Positions 32,461-39,967 of a stretch of DNA of 55,436 bases are shown here, piece by piece. Numbering within the stretch: the first letter of the stretch is position 1; each line of letters starts with the position of its first letter. The position numbers and the translations under genes are program-made. Below the pieces are notes generated by a model. That model made no database searches. It saw only the letters and a list, made by a program, of their open reading frames with translations, and had not been told where the DNA came from. The stretch comes from Streptomyces montanisoli (lineage in GTDB: Bacteria; Actinomycetota; Actinomycetes; Streptomycetales; Streptomycetaceae). The stretch lies in contig NZ_JAGIQL010000029.1 of assembly GCF_017813245.1 (NCBI RefSeq), positions 1 through 55,436 of the forward strand. Reading direction: 5' to 3'.

Positions 32461-33951
32461 TCAGTGGCCGGCGGGCTCAGCCGCGCGCTCCCGCCGTTCC
32501 GGGACGTCCCGGGCCTCCCCTGTGGCCCGGGCGCCCACCGGCACACGCGCCGCCCCGGGCGCCCTGCGTCCCCGTACCGCCAGCGCCGCCAGCGACGCCG
32601 CCGCCACGATCCCCGCGCCGAGCCACAGCGCGGGCTGCGTGCCGTCCACGAAGGCCTGCGCGCTGCCGTAGCCGCCCCGCGAGGAGAACACCGCGCCGAG
32701 CGTCGCCACGCCGAGCGCCCCGCCGACCTCGCGCAGCGCGTTGTTCGTGCCGGACGCGATGCCCTGCTCGCCCGGCTCGACGCCCGCCATAACGAGCGCG
32801 CCCGCGGGGGCGAAGTACAGGCCCATGCCGACGCCGCTGAGGATCAGCGCGGGCAGCTGCGTGCCGTACGAGACGCCGGGCGCGATCACCGCCGCGAACC
32901 ACGCGAGCCCCGCCGCCTGCAGCGCGAGCCCCGCGGCGACCACGAGCCGGCCGCCGAACCGGTCGTGCAGCACGCCCGCTATCGGCGAGACGATCAGCGG
33001 CATCGCGGTCCACGGCAGCATGCGCAGCCCGGCCTCCGTGGGCGAGTAGCCCAGCGCGTTCTGGAGGAACTGGCTCAGCAGGAAGATCGAGCCGAACATG
33101 CCGACGAACATCAGCAGCGACGCCGCGTTGATCCCGGCGAACGTTCGGTCCCTGAACAGCCGGAGCGGCAGCATCGCGTTCGGGTTCCGGCCGCTGTGCA
33201 CGAGGAACGCGGCGACGAGCGCGGCGCCGAGCACCAGCGGAAGCAGGACGTGCGCGCTGGCCCAGCCGTCGGAGTTGCCCGTGACCAGCGCGTACACGAC
33301 GCCGAACAGGCCCGTGCTGATCAGTATCGTGCCGACCACGTCGAGCCGCGGCCTGGCGCCGCGCGACTCCGCGAGGCGCAGCCGGGCGAGCGGCAGCAGC
33401 GCGGCGCCGACCGGCACGTTCAGCCAGAAGATCCACTGCCAGGACAGGTGTTCGGTGAGGCTTCCGCCGACGAGCGGCCCCGCGGCGACCGCGAGGCCCG
33501 AGACCGCGCTGAAGACACCCAGGTACGCGCCCCTCCGCGCGGCCGGCACCGCGGCCGTGAGCAGGGTCAGCGCGAGCGGCATCATGAACGCCGCTCCCAC
33601 ACCCTGCACCGCGCGCGCCGCGACCAGCGCACCGATCCCGCCCGACAGCGCGGCACCCGCCGACGCGGCGGTGAAGGTGGCGACGCCGGCGAGGAAGAGC
33701 CTGCGCCGGCCGAACCTGTCCCCCAGCGCCGCGCCGAACATGAGCAGGACGGCGAAGGTGAGCGTGTACGCGTTCACCGTCCACTCCAGGTCGTCGAGCG
33801 AGCCGCCCAGATCCGCCCGGATGGACGGGAGCGCCGTGGTGACGACGAGGTTGTCGAGCGCGGCCATGAACCCGGCGACGCTCGTGACGACGAGCGCCCA
33901 GACGGCCCCGCGGCCGCCCCCGCTCCGGTCTTTGCCGACGTTGTTCTGCAC
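32461..33951 (-). CDS. MFS drug exporter, DHA2 type, controlled by the adjacent TetR
   Basis: A 496-residue exporter with about 14 helices. Helix 1 reads AALDNLVVTTALPSI. Motif A (GAALGDRFGRRRLF), the VQGVGAAFMMPLAL helix and the PLVGGSLTEHLSWQWIFWLNVPVG segment are those of QacA/EmrB-type multidrug pumps. The C-terminus is a 40-residue Arg/Pro/Glu tail. The GTG start has a GGCAGGAA ribosome site. Upstream at 33982-33999 lies an operator that matches one in front of the tetR gene, so expression is probably induced when the TetR protein binds a drug. The substrate is unknown. Confidence 0.9.
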   Translation of the reverse strand: MQNNVGKDRSGGGRGAVWALVVTSVAGFMAALDNLVVTTALPSIRADLGGSLDDLEWTVNAYTLTFAVLLMFGAALGDRFGRRRLFLAGVATFTAASAGAALSGGIGALVAARAVQGVGAAFMMPLALTLLTAAVPAARRGAYLGVFSAVSGLAVAAGPLVGGSLTEHLSWQWIFWLNVPVGAALLPLARLRLAESRGARPRLDVVGTILISTGLFGVVYALVTGNSDGWASAHVLLPLVLGAALVAAFLVHSGRNPNAMLPLRLFRDRTFAGINAASLLMFVGMFGSIFLLSQFLQNALGYSPTEAGLRMLPWTAMPLIVSPIAGVLHDRFGGRLVVAAGLALQAAGLAWFAAVIAPGVSYGTQLPALILSGVGMGLYFAPAGALVMAGVEPGEQGIASGTNNALREVGGALGVATLGAVFSSRGGYGSAQAFVDGTQPALWLGAGIVAAASLAALAVRGRRAPGAARVPVGARATGEARDVPERRERAAEPAGH

Positions 33952-33981
33952 TTCCTGCCCCCTGATGACGAGCTGTTGATT

Positions 33982-33999
33982 AGTTATCGATCAATAACT
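33982..33999. promoter_or_regulatory. TetR operator O1, in front of the exporter gene
   Basis: AGTTATCGATCAATAACT has perfect arms AGTTAT/ATAACT. It lies 30 bases upstream of the exporter start and matches O2 (34634-34651) at 14 of 18 positions. Confidence 0.75.
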
Positions 34000-34067
34000 T
34001 TCGCGGACATGAATCGGCGCAGGAGACGGCCGCCAGGGCCGCCGCCCGTCCGCCCTGCTACCCCTGT

Positions 34068-34625
34068 CTACCCCTGCGGTCTCGCCGACTCGTAGACCGT
34101 CTCCCAGATCCGGTGCTCCGCCGGAAAGCCGAGCGACACGAGCGTGTTGATCAGCATCCCGTAGGCCATGAACTGCGTGGCCTCGTCCGGGTCCGACCCG
34201 AGCTTCTCCGCGGCCGTGTCCCAGACCTCCATCCAGGCGCGCCTGAGCCGCTCGCCGAACGTGCGGTCGCCCGCCGCGTCGGCCGCGGCGACCGCCGCGT
34301 ACATCTGCATCTGCATCCGCAGGCGCTCCGGCCGCTCCGAGATGCCGCGCTGGTACGCCGCACCCATCGCGTGGACCGCCTCCTCCCCCTCCAGACCGTC
34401 GGCGGCCTCGTGGAACTCGCGCACCATGTCGCTCAGGCACCGTTCGCACGCCGCGAGGAAGATCTCCCGCTTGTCCGGGAAGAGCCGGAAGAGGTAGGGC
34501 TGCGAGACACCGACGCGCCGCGCGATGGACTCGGTGGTGGTGCCGAGGTATCCGCCGCGCGCGAACTCCGTGACCGCCGCCCTGATGACGCTCTCGCGCC
34601 GCTCCTCCGCGCTCATCCTGACCAT
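34068..34625 (-). CDS. TetR family repressor
   Basis: A 185-residue regulator. The N-terminal HTH domain reads RRESVIRAAVTEFARGGYLGTTTESIARRVGVSQPYLFRLFPDKREIF, and the ligand-binding part is helical with an unusual Met-rich stretch (RLRMQMQMYAAVAAAD). The ATG at 34625 is supported by a promoter with a perfect TTGACA -35 and a -10 seven bases upstream, giving a leaderless mRNA; a TTG at 34646 would lie inside the operator. The exporter gene follows after 116 bases. Both genes carry the same operator, which predicts self-repression and exporter repression relieved by a ligand. Confidence 0.9.
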   Translation of the reverse strand: MVRMSAEERRESVIRAAVTEFARGGYLGTTTESIARRVGVSQPYLFRLFPDKREIFLAACERCLSDMVREFHEAADGLEGEEAVHAMGAAYQRGISERPERLRMQMQMYAAVAAADAAGDRTFGERLRRAWMEVWDTAAEKLGSDPDEATQFMAYGMLINTLVSLGFPAEHRIWETVYESARPQG

Positions 34626-34632
34626 GCGAGCT

Positions 34633-34662
34633 AAGTTATTGGCCAATCACTACCTTTGTCAA
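34633..34662 (-). promoter_or_regulatory. tetR promoter with consensus -35
   Basis: On the minus strand TTGACA (34657-34662), an 18-base spacer and TAACTT (34633-34638) precede the ATG by seven bases. The operator O2 covers the -10 and part of the spacer. Confidence 0.8.
34634..34651. promoter_or_regulatory. TetR operator O2, over the tetR promoter
   Basis: AGTTATTGGCCAATCACT is an 18-base near-palindrome with a perfect ATTGGCCAAT core, matching O1 at both ends and in the CAAT block. Confidence 0.75.
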
Positions 34663-34669
34663 CCGTGAA

Positions 34670-34700
34670 GGCGCCGCCCACGCTCACCGTGGACGGCGCC
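34670..34700 (-). terminator. Hairpin downstream of the MaoC genes
   Basis: GGCGCCGCCCACG (34670-34682) pairs with CGTGGACGGCGCC (34688-34700) with one mismatch and a five-base loop. It lies 101 bases past the MaoC stop on the minus strand. Confidence 0.6.
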
Positions 34701-34715
34701 CGCGCTCTTCGCCCC

Positions 34716-34765
34716 CAGCCGGAATCCGGCACCGCCGGCCCAGCCGGAGTCCAGCACCACCGGCG
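34716..34765. repeat. 25-base tandem repeat after the MaoC gene
   Basis: Two adjacent copies (34716-34740, 34741-34765) begin CAGCCGGA and share most positions; a third, decayed copy begins at 34766. The array is non-coding. Confidence 0.7.
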
Positions 34766-34800
34766 CAGCCGGCCCAACTGGGGGGCGCGCCACCGCCGGC

Positions 34801-35229
34801 TCAGCCGAGGCGCACCACGGCGCGCGCCATGCCCAGGACCTTCTGCCCGCCGCTCGTCGCCGTGATGTCGACCCTGACCTGGCGGTCCGCCAGCTTCTCC
34901 GCGACCTTGCCGGAGACCTCGACCACCGCTCCCCTGCCGTCGTTCGGAACGACGACGGGCTTCGTGAAGCGGACGCCGTACTCGACGACGGCCCCCGGGT
35001 CGCCCGTCCAGTCCGTCACCACGCGGATCGCCTCGGCCATGGTGAACATGCCGTGCGCGATGACGTCCGGCAGCCCAACCTCCGTGGCAAACCGCTCGTT
35101 CCAGTGAATGGGGTTGAAGTCCCCTGACGCCCCCGCATAGCGCACAAGCGTGTCGCGGGTGACCGGGAAGGTGCCCGCGGGCAGTTCCGTGCCGACCTCG
35201 ACCTCGTCGTAACCGATCTTCGCCGTCAT
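34801..35229 (-). CDS. MaoC-type dehydratase subunit (hot-dog fold, catalytic)
   Basis: A 142-residue MaoC-domain protein. It contains the hydratase-2 motif YAGASGDFNPIHWN with the catalytic Asp and His, followed by VIAHGMFTMA. This is the catalytic partner (HadB-like) in the two-subunit (3R)-hydroxyacyl-thioester dehydratases of actinobacteria. It starts five bases after the stop of the partner subunit, so the two form one translational unit. In mycobacteria HadAB acts in fatty/mycolic acid elongation; streptomycetes lack mycolates, so a fatty-acyl or storage-lipid role is the likely one. Confidence 0.88.
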   Translation of the reverse strand: MTAKIGYDEVEVGTELPAGTFPVTRDTLVRYAGASGDFNPIHWNERFATEVGLPDVIAHGMFTMAEAIRVVTDWTGDPGAVVEYGVRFTKPVVVPNDGRGAVVEVSGKVAEKLADRQVRVDITATSGGQKVLGMARAVVRLG

Positions 35230-35233
35230 GCCC

Positions 35234-35698
35234 TCACGCCTCCGCCGCGCCGTCGTCGGCGGCACGCGCCACCAGCTTCATCCACGCCGTCGCCACCAGC
35301 TCGCCCGACGCGTCGTGCACATCGCCGCGCAGGTCGACGAAGTCGCTGCCCGCGCGGGTGGTGGCGGCCTCGATCGTGGACGTGACGGTCAGCCGGTCAC
35401 CCGCCCGCACCGGCCGTACGTACGCGAACCTCTGGCTGCCGTGCACGACCCTGCCGAAGTCGAGTCCGAGCTTGGGGTCGGCGATCACCTCGCCCGCCGC
35501 CCGGTAGGTGATGGTGAACACGAAGGTCGGAGGGGCGATCACGTCCGGGTGCCCGAGCGCCTTGGCCGCCTCGGGGTCCGTGTGCGCGGCGGCGGTCTCA
35601 CCGATCGCCTCCGCGAACTCGCGGATCTTCTCCCGGCCGACCTCGTACGGCGCGGTGGGCGGGTAACTCCGTCCCACGAAGGACTGGTCGAGCGCCAT
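35234..35698 (-). CDS. MaoC-type dehydratase, N-terminal-domain subunit
   Basis: A 154-residue hot-dog protein of the FAS1-dehydratase-like (HadA) type. Hallmarks are FVGRSYPPTAPYEVGREKIREFAEAIGE, an APPTFVFTI strand and VHGSQRFAYVRPVRAGDRL. It lacks the Asp/His dyad and serves as the substrate-binding partner of the downstream subunit. The ATG at 35698 gives the usual MALDQSFVGR start. It is transcribed from the rpmG direction but separated from rpmG by a terminator hairpin. Confidence 0.88.
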   Translation of the reverse strand: MALDQSFVGRSYPPTAPYEVGREKIREFAEAIGETAAAHTDPEAAKALGHPDVIAPPTFVFTITYRAAGEVIADPKLGLDFGRVVHGSQRFAYVRPVRAGDRLTVTSTIEAATTRAGSDFVDLRGDVHDASGELVATAWMKLVARAADDGAAEA

Positions 35699-35791
35699 GA
35701 ACCGCCGCTCCCTCCTGGTGTCTGTCTTCACCTTGTTGTCGTCGTCGCCGTCCGCGCATCGGGGCGTCCGGCGACGAGCCGTGAACGCGAA

Positions 35792-35827
35792 GCGAGGCCG
35801 CCCCCTGGGTGCCGGGGGCGGCCTCGC
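35792..35827 (-). terminator. 14-base-pair terminator after rpmG
   Basis: GCGAGGCCGCCCCC (35792-35805) pairs perfectly with GGGGGCGGCCTCGC (35814-35827) around an eight-base loop, 14 bases beyond the rpmG stop. Confidence 0.85.
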
Positions 35828-35840
35828 GTTCGAGCCTGGG

Positions 35841-36005
35841 TCAGCGCGTCTCTCGATGCGCCGTGTGCGCCTTGCAGCGCGGGCAGTGCTTCTTCATCTC
35901 AAGACGGTCCGGGTTGTTACGCCGGTTCTTCTTGGTGATGTAGTTCCGCTCCTTGCACTCCACGCAGGCCAGCGTGATCTTCGGGCGGACGTCGGTGGCA
36001 GCCAC
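35841..36005 (-). CDS. rpmG: 50S ribosomal protein L33
   Basis: A 54-residue ribosomal protein. It begins [26 protein letters not shown] and ends [15 protein letters not shown], with both zinc-binding CXXC pairs present, so it is the zinc-containing (C+) form. The start is a GTG with AAGGAG seven bases upstream. Two tRNA genes lie just upstream on the same strand, the common arrangement near the MaoC pair in streptomycetes. The 54-residue length matches the family exactly. Confidence 0.95.
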   Translation of the reverse strand: MAATDVRPKITLACVECKERNYITKKNRRNNPDRLEMKKHCPRCKAHTAHRETR

Positions 36006-36119
36006 GTGAGTGCTCCTTGACGAACGGATGGGATGAATCAGATGAAACGAATTCCATCAGGTTGTACGCAAAGAAGAGTAGCCGATCGGAGGACCGACCC
36101 CGCAATCGGCTACTGTCTG

Positions 36120-36192
36120 TAGCGGTGACCGGACTTGAACCGGTGACACAGCGATTATGAGCCGCTTGCTCTACCGACTGAGCTACACCGCT
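36120..36192 (-). tRNA. tRNA-Met (anticodon CAT)
   Basis: 73 bases on the minus strand. The acceptor stem AGCGGTG/CACCGCT, D-loop GTAGCTCAGTCGGTAGAGC, anticodon CAT (36157-36159) followed by A, and T-loop GTTCAAGTC are all present. The acceptor ends pair normally, so this is an elongator type. CCA is not encoded. Confidence 0.93.
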
Positions 36193-36206
36193 GCGATGCA
36201 GGTTCT

Positions 36207-36224
36207 CCCCGCCCGAGGGCGGGG
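36207..36224. terminator. Hairpin between the two tRNA genes
   Basis: CCCCGCCC and GGGCGGGG are separated only by GA. It may be a processing or pause structure in the joint transcript of the two tRNAs. Confidence 0.4.
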
Positions 36225-36239
36225 ATCACCGGACATCAG

Positions 36240-36312
36240 AGCCCCAATACGGAATCGAACCGTAGACCTTCTCCTTACCATGGAGACGCTCTACCGACTG
36301 AGCTATTGGGGC
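36240..36312 (-). tRNA. tRNA-Thr (anticodon GGT)
   Basis: 73 bases on the minus strand. The acceptor stem GCCCCAA/TTGGGGC, D-loop GCTCAGTCGGTAGAGC, anticodon GGT (36277-36279) in a seven-base loop, and T-loop GTTCGATTC are intact. CCA is not encoded. Confidence 0.93.
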
Positions 36313-36695
36313 GAGCGATGAAGACATTACACGCTCGGTCGTCGTTCGCCCAAATCCGTTTCCATGCCGTCGCCGAGGGCTTCGCCAGGGCTTCGTCCTC
36401 CCCACTGCCCCGCCACCGCCACGGCCGTCACACGGGCCACTCGGGCCCGCTCCTCGCCTGCCTCGACCGCGCTGACCAGCGACGCCTGGGCGCGTCTGCC
36501 GGTACGTCCGCCGGCGCGCGGTCGATGCGCTCCCGGCTCGCGGTCCCCTCGCGGTCGGCAGCCATCGCGGCCGGCGGCTCCTCCGGTACGACTAATGCGC
36601 TCCTCCGCGAAGCCGCCCCGGCACGGACCTACGCTCGGAACCCGCTGCGTGATCTTGAGCGCGCGGCCTCCGTACGTGATGCGAGCAGGAGCGCG
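36313..36695. other. 383-base region between tRNA-Thr and the amidohydrolase gene
   Basis: Only the tRNA promoter at its left edge is recognisable. The rest has no credible gene, hairpin or repeat that I can see. Confidence 0.5.
36324..36353 (-). promoter_or_regulatory. Promoter of the tRNA-Thr/tRNA-Met unit
   Basis: On the minus strand TTGGGC (36348-36353), 18 bases, then TAATGT (36324-36329) place transcription start just ahead of the tRNA-Thr 5' end. Confidence 0.6.
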
Positions 36696-37946
36696 ATGCC
36701 TTTCAGCCGGCCGCAGCCGTCCGACGGCGACCCCGTCGGCGCCGCCGCGCTGGTCCTCACGTCCGCACGGCTCGCCGACGGCAGGACCGTCGACGTACGC
36801 CTGAGCGGCGGCCGCGTCGAGGCCGTCGGCACGGCGGGCAGCCTCGACCGCGACGGCGCCCGTACGGACCCCGGCTGCGCGCGCATCGACCTCGGCGGCT
36901 ACCTGCTGATGCCCGCGCCCGTCGAGGCGCACGCCCACGCCGACACGGCCCTGTCGGCGGGCGGGCCGCCTCCCCGGTACACCGTCGAGGACGTGCGGCG
37001 GCGGGCCACGGAGGCCGCGCTCGTCCACCTCGGCCACGGGGCGACGGCCATGCGCTCGCACGTGCGGGTCGGCGACGGCTTCGGGTCGGCCAGGCTCGAA
37101 TCCCTGCTCCTGGCGAGGCGTTCGATGCGCGGCCTGTGCGACCTGACGACCGTCGCGGTGCCGCGGCTGCTGACCGGCGCGGCGGGCGCCGCGGGCGCCG
37201 ACGGACTGGCCGCGCTGCGCGACGCGATGGCGATGGGCGCGGACGCCGTGGGTGGCTGTCCCGACCTCGACCCGGACCCGGCGGCCCACACGGAGACGGT
37301 TCTCGGCCTCGCGGCCGAGTACGGCCGCCCCGTCGACCTCCACACGGACGGGAAGGACCCGGAGCAGCTGATCCGCCTGGCCGCCATGGCACGCGGACTG
37401 CGGACCGGGGTGAGCGTCGGCCCGTGCGCCGGTCTCGCCCTGCTGCCGCCCGAGGTCGCGGCGCGGGCGGCGGAGTCGCTCGCCGCGGCCGGGATCGGCG
37501 TGACGTGCCTGCCGCAGGGCGGCTGCGGCGACGCGACGATCAGGGCCGGCGCGCCCGTCCGCCTGCTCCGTGCGGCGGGCGTGCGGCTGGCGGCCGGCAG
37601 CGGGGCGCTGCGCGACGCGTCGAACCCGGTGGGGCGCGGGGATCCGCTGGAGGCGGCGTACCTGCTCGCGTCGCAGGGCGGGCTGCGGCCCGCCGAGGCG
37701 CTCGCGGCGGTCGGCTCGGCGGGGCGTGCGGCGCTCGGCCTGCCGGAGGTGCGGGTGGAGGCGGGCTTCCCCGCGGAACTGCTGGCCGTACGGGGGGACG
37801 ATCCTGCGGCGGTGCTGTCGCAGGCGTACAGCAGGATCGTCATCCACCGCGGGCGGGTGGTGGCGCGGACGAGCGCGGTGCGGGAGTACTGCGACTCGGA
37901 CAGCGAGGCGGGGGCGGCGCTGCCGCGCCAGGGACGGCCGGGGTGA
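36696..37946 (+). CDS. Amidohydrolase family protein, cytosine-deaminase-like, active site altered
   Basis: A 416-residue TIM-barrel amidohydrolase. The first metal motif is present as AHAHADTAL, and the third-strand histidine as VDLHTDGKDP. In cytosine deaminases that strand reads H-X-D-E; here the Glu position is Gly. The late metal-binding Asp normally found in a G-S-D loop is also replaced (AAGSGALRDASNPVGRGDPLEAAYL). The scaffold and substrate-loop sequence NPVGRGDPLEAA are still those of the deaminase group. It may act on another substrate or be non-catalytic. The ATG at 36696 has AGGAG five bases upstream. The C-terminal 20 residues are polar. Confidence 0.8.
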   Translation: MPFSRPQPSDGDPVGAAALVLTSARLADGRTVDVRLSGGRVEAVGTAGSLDRDGARTDPGCARIDLGGYLLMPAPVEAHAHADTALSAGGPPPRYTVEDVRRRATEAALVHLGHGATAMRSHVRVGDGFGSARLESLLLARRSMRGLCDLTTVAVPRLLTGAAGAAGADGLAALRDAMAMGADAVGGCPDLDPDPAAHTETVLGLAAEYGRPVDLHTDGKDPEQLIRLAAMARGLRTGVSVGPCAGLALLPPEVAARAAESLAAAGIGVTCLPQGGCGDATIRAGAPVRLLRAAGVRLAAGSGALRDASNPVGRGDPLEAAYLLASQGGLRPAEALAAVGSAGRAALGLPEVRVEAGFPAELLAVRGDDPAAVLSQAYSRIVIHRGRVVARTSAVREYCDSDSEAGAALPRQGRPG

Positions 37947-38024
37947 CGGCCTGCCTGTGACCGACGGAGCCGCGCGTGCCGCGCGTGCCGAGTGTTCCGC
38001 GCGCCGCGACCGGTCACACCGACG

Positions 38025-38030
38025 TACGGT
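38025..38030 (+). promoter_or_regulatory. -10 element TACGGT for a leaderless start
   Basis: TACGGT is followed after seven bases by the ATG at 38038, with no ribosome site between. Confidence 0.5.
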
Positions 38031-38037
38031 CGTGACC

Positions 38038-38697
38038 ATGCGCATTGTCATCGCAGGAGGACACGGTCAGATCGCGCTGCGGCTCGAGCGGTTGCTCGCC
38101 GCGCGCGGTGACGAGGTCGCGGGCATCATCCGCAAGCCGGAGCAGGCGGAGGACCTGCGGGCCGCGGGCGCCGAAGCGGTCGTGCTCGACCTGGAGTCGG
38201 CGTCGGTCGACGAGGTCGCCGGCGCGCTGGAGGGGGCCGACGGCGTGGTGTTCGCCGCCGGGGCGGGCCCCGGGTCCACCGTCGAGCGCAAGGAGACGGT
38301 GGACAAGGCGGCCGCGGTGCTCCTCGCGGACGCCGCGGAGCGCGCGGGCGTGCGCCGGTACGTGATCGTCTCGTCCATGGGCGCGGACGCCGGGCACGAG
38401 GGCGACGAGGTGTTCGACGCGTACCTGAGGGCGAAGGGCGCGGCGGACGACGCCGTACGGTCCAGGCCGGCGCTCGACTGGACGGTGCTGCGCCCCGGGA
38501 TGCTGACGGACGACGCCGGCACGGGCCTCGTCCGGTTGGTGGAGAAGACCGGGAGGGGGCCGGTGCCGCGCGACGACGTGGCGGCGGTGCTCGCCGAACT
38601 GCTGACGACGCCGGGCGCGGCGGGCCGCACCGTCGAACTGATCAGCGGCCCCACGCCGGTGGCGGACGCGGTGGCGGCGGTCGCCGGAGGCCGCTGA
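38038..38697 (+). CDS. NAD(P)-binding protein, NmrA/atypical SDR type
   Basis: A 219-residue Rossmann-fold protein. The nucleotide-binding loop is IAGGHGQIALRL, with IRKPEQ after strand 2 (an Arg suggesting NADP preference). VFAAGAGPGS follows, then VSSMGA and a YLRAKGAADDAVR stretch in the place of the SDR YXXXK. WTVLRPGMLTDD is typical of NmrA-like and NAD(P)H-binding domains. It may be a reductase or an NAD(P)-sensing protein; homologues are usually annotated only by fold. It stands alone with a likely leaderless start and a terminator behind it. Confidence 0.87.
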   Translation: MRIVIAGGHGQIALRLERLLAARGDEVAGIIRKPEQAEDLRAAGAEAVVLDLESASVDEVAGALEGADGVVFAAGAGPGSTVERKETVDKAAAVLLADAAERAGVRRYVIVSSMGADAGHEGDEVFDAYLRAKGAADDAVRSRPALDWTVLRPGMLTDDAGTGLVRLVEKTGRGPVPRDDVAAVLAELLTTPGAAGRTVELISGPTPVADAVAAVAGGR

Positions 38698-38727
38698 GGG
38701 GCCGTCCGAGGGCCGGCTGACGTGGCA

Positions 38728-38758
38728 GTGCCCGGGACGCACACGGCGCCCCGGGCAC
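38728..38758 (+). terminator. Terminator hairpin after the NAD(P)-binding protein gene
   Basis: GTGCCCGGG (38728-38736) pairs with CCCGGGCAC (38750-38758) around a 13-base loop. Confidence 0.65.
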
Positions 38759-38760
38759 AC

Positions 38761-38796
38761 TGCTCGGCACTGCTCGGCACTGCTCGGCACTGCTCA
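38761..38796. repeat. 10-base tandem repeat TGCTCGGCAC
   Basis: Three exact copies (38761-38790) and a partial fourth form a small array in the convergent intergenic region. A second short repeat built on GGTCACTCGGTCACC follows near 38810-38840. Confidence 0.85.
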
Positions 38797-38847
38797 GCCC
38801 GGAACTGTCACTCGGTCACCAGGTCACTCGGTCACCGGGCAGCCCGT

Positions 38848-39834
38848 TCACCAGCCGACCGCGACCTCCAGCCACTGCGGGTCGGCGTGCGAGACGAACG
38901 ACGAGCGCCCGGCCACGTCGTCGTACGGGAAGCCGTACGCGAGGCCGTTGATGGCGTGGTCGTGCCAGAACTTGGCGTAGTAGTTGGCCGGTCCGGCCTG
39001 GTAGTAGTTCGACGGCGTCGACCACTGGTCCTTGGGCAGTTGCGCCACGTGCCGGTTGAGCGCGGCGCACATGTCGGCGTTCGAGGCGAGCGAACCGGCG
39101 CAGCCCGTGATGTTCGACGTCGACTCGTTGACGCCGACCGACTGCGCGTAACTCGTGAAGTAGCCGGCGTACTTGCCGCCCGCCTGGAAGTCGGGCGAGC
39201 TGCCGGGCGCCGGGATGCGGTACGGCGCCTGGATGTCGGCGAGGCCCTGGAACTCGGTGGGCACCTCGCTCTTGAACTGCTGGAAGACCGCGTCCCTGTC
39301 CTGCTGGAAGAGGTCGTAGCCGTCACCGACCTGGACGTCGGAGCCGTCGTTCGAGTGCAGCCTCATGGCGAGCGGCAGCGCCCAGCCGTCGACGCGGGTG
39401 GTGTTCCCGTTGAAGACGTCGTCGCCGACGGTGAACTCGATGAAGTCCTGGTACTTGCTGTCGGGCGAGCCGACGTAGAAGTACATGCGCCCGGCGGAGT
39501 TGGCGGGCATGTCGACGTAGGGCTGCTCGGCGATGGAGTGCTCCTGGCCGCCGAACTTCCAGTACACCTGGTCGTCGGGGTACTTCCCGTTCGTGCGGTT
39601 GAGGATCTTGACGGTGAGGACGTTCTGCGCGGGCGGTATGGAGCCGGTGTCGCCCCAGAAGGAGTCGGGCGGGTTCTCGGCGGCGGGGGCGGCGGCCACG
39701 GGCGCGACGGCGGCGTGCGCCGACGGCGACCCGGCGGCGCCGGCCGCGCCGAGCATGCCGAACGCCAGCGCGAGGGCGGCGGCGAGCCGCACGGCGGTGC
39801 GGTGGTGGAAGCCTGTGAGAGCTGTGGGGGGCAT
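38848..39834 (-). CDS. Secreted glycoside hydrolase family 64-like protein (probable beta-1,3-glucanase)
   Basis: A 328-residue secreted protein. A Sec signal peptide covers about residues 1-41 (basic HHRTAV, hydrophobic LAAALALAFGMLGAAGAAG, cut after AHA). The mature part starts with a Pro/Ala stretch and then SFWGDTGSIPPAQNVLTVKILNRTNGKYPD, GGQEHSIAEQPYVDMP, RMYFYVGSP and RVDGWALPLAMRLHSNDG. These fit the GH64/thaumatin-like beta-1,3-glucanase fold, though similarity is judged by eye. The ATG has GGAGGAA upstream. A LacI-type palindrome sits just after the predicted promoter, so expression is probably induced by a sugar. Substrate choice (laminarin-like glucan) is inference. Confidence 0.72.
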   Translation of the reverse strand: MPPTALTGFHHRTAVRLAAALALAFGMLGAAGAAGSPSAHAAVAPVAAAPAAENPPDSFWGDTGSIPPAQNVLTVKILNRTNGKYPDDQVYWKFGGQEHSIAEQPYVDMPANSAGRMYFYVGSPDSKYQDFIEFTVGDDVFNGNTTRVDGWALPLAMRLHSNDGSDVQVGDGYDLFQQDRDAVFQQFKSEVPTEFQGLADIQAPYRIPAPGSSPDFQAGGKYAGYFTSYAQSVGVNESTSNITGCAGSLASNADMCAALNRHVAQLPKDQWSTPSNYYQAGPANYYAKFWHDHAINGLAYGFPYDDVAGRSSFVSHADPQWLEVAVGW

Positions 39835-39967
39835 GGATTTCCTCCCTGGCTGCGGAGAGGTACGACGCGGACGCTGCGGCCGCCCAGCCAGGTGACGGCC
39901 TCGTCCGACCCGGAACGAACACGCCGACAGCGCGTCAGGAAGGCCGAGTGGGGCGGCGATCCCGCAC

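Noticed and set aside
31275..32671. Several long overlapping open frames on both strands in and around the junction region
   Set aside because: They overlap on both strands, are Arg/Pro/Ala-rich, have no ribosome sites, and follow from very high GC content. Only a decayed gene remains possible.
34626..34646. TTG at 34646 as tetR start
   Set aside because: It lies inside the operator and upstream of the predicted transcription start; the ATG at 34625 sits seven bases after the -10.
36120..36312. tRNA genes as integration site of a mobile element
   Set aside because: No integrase, excisionase or repeated tRNA end is present nearby.
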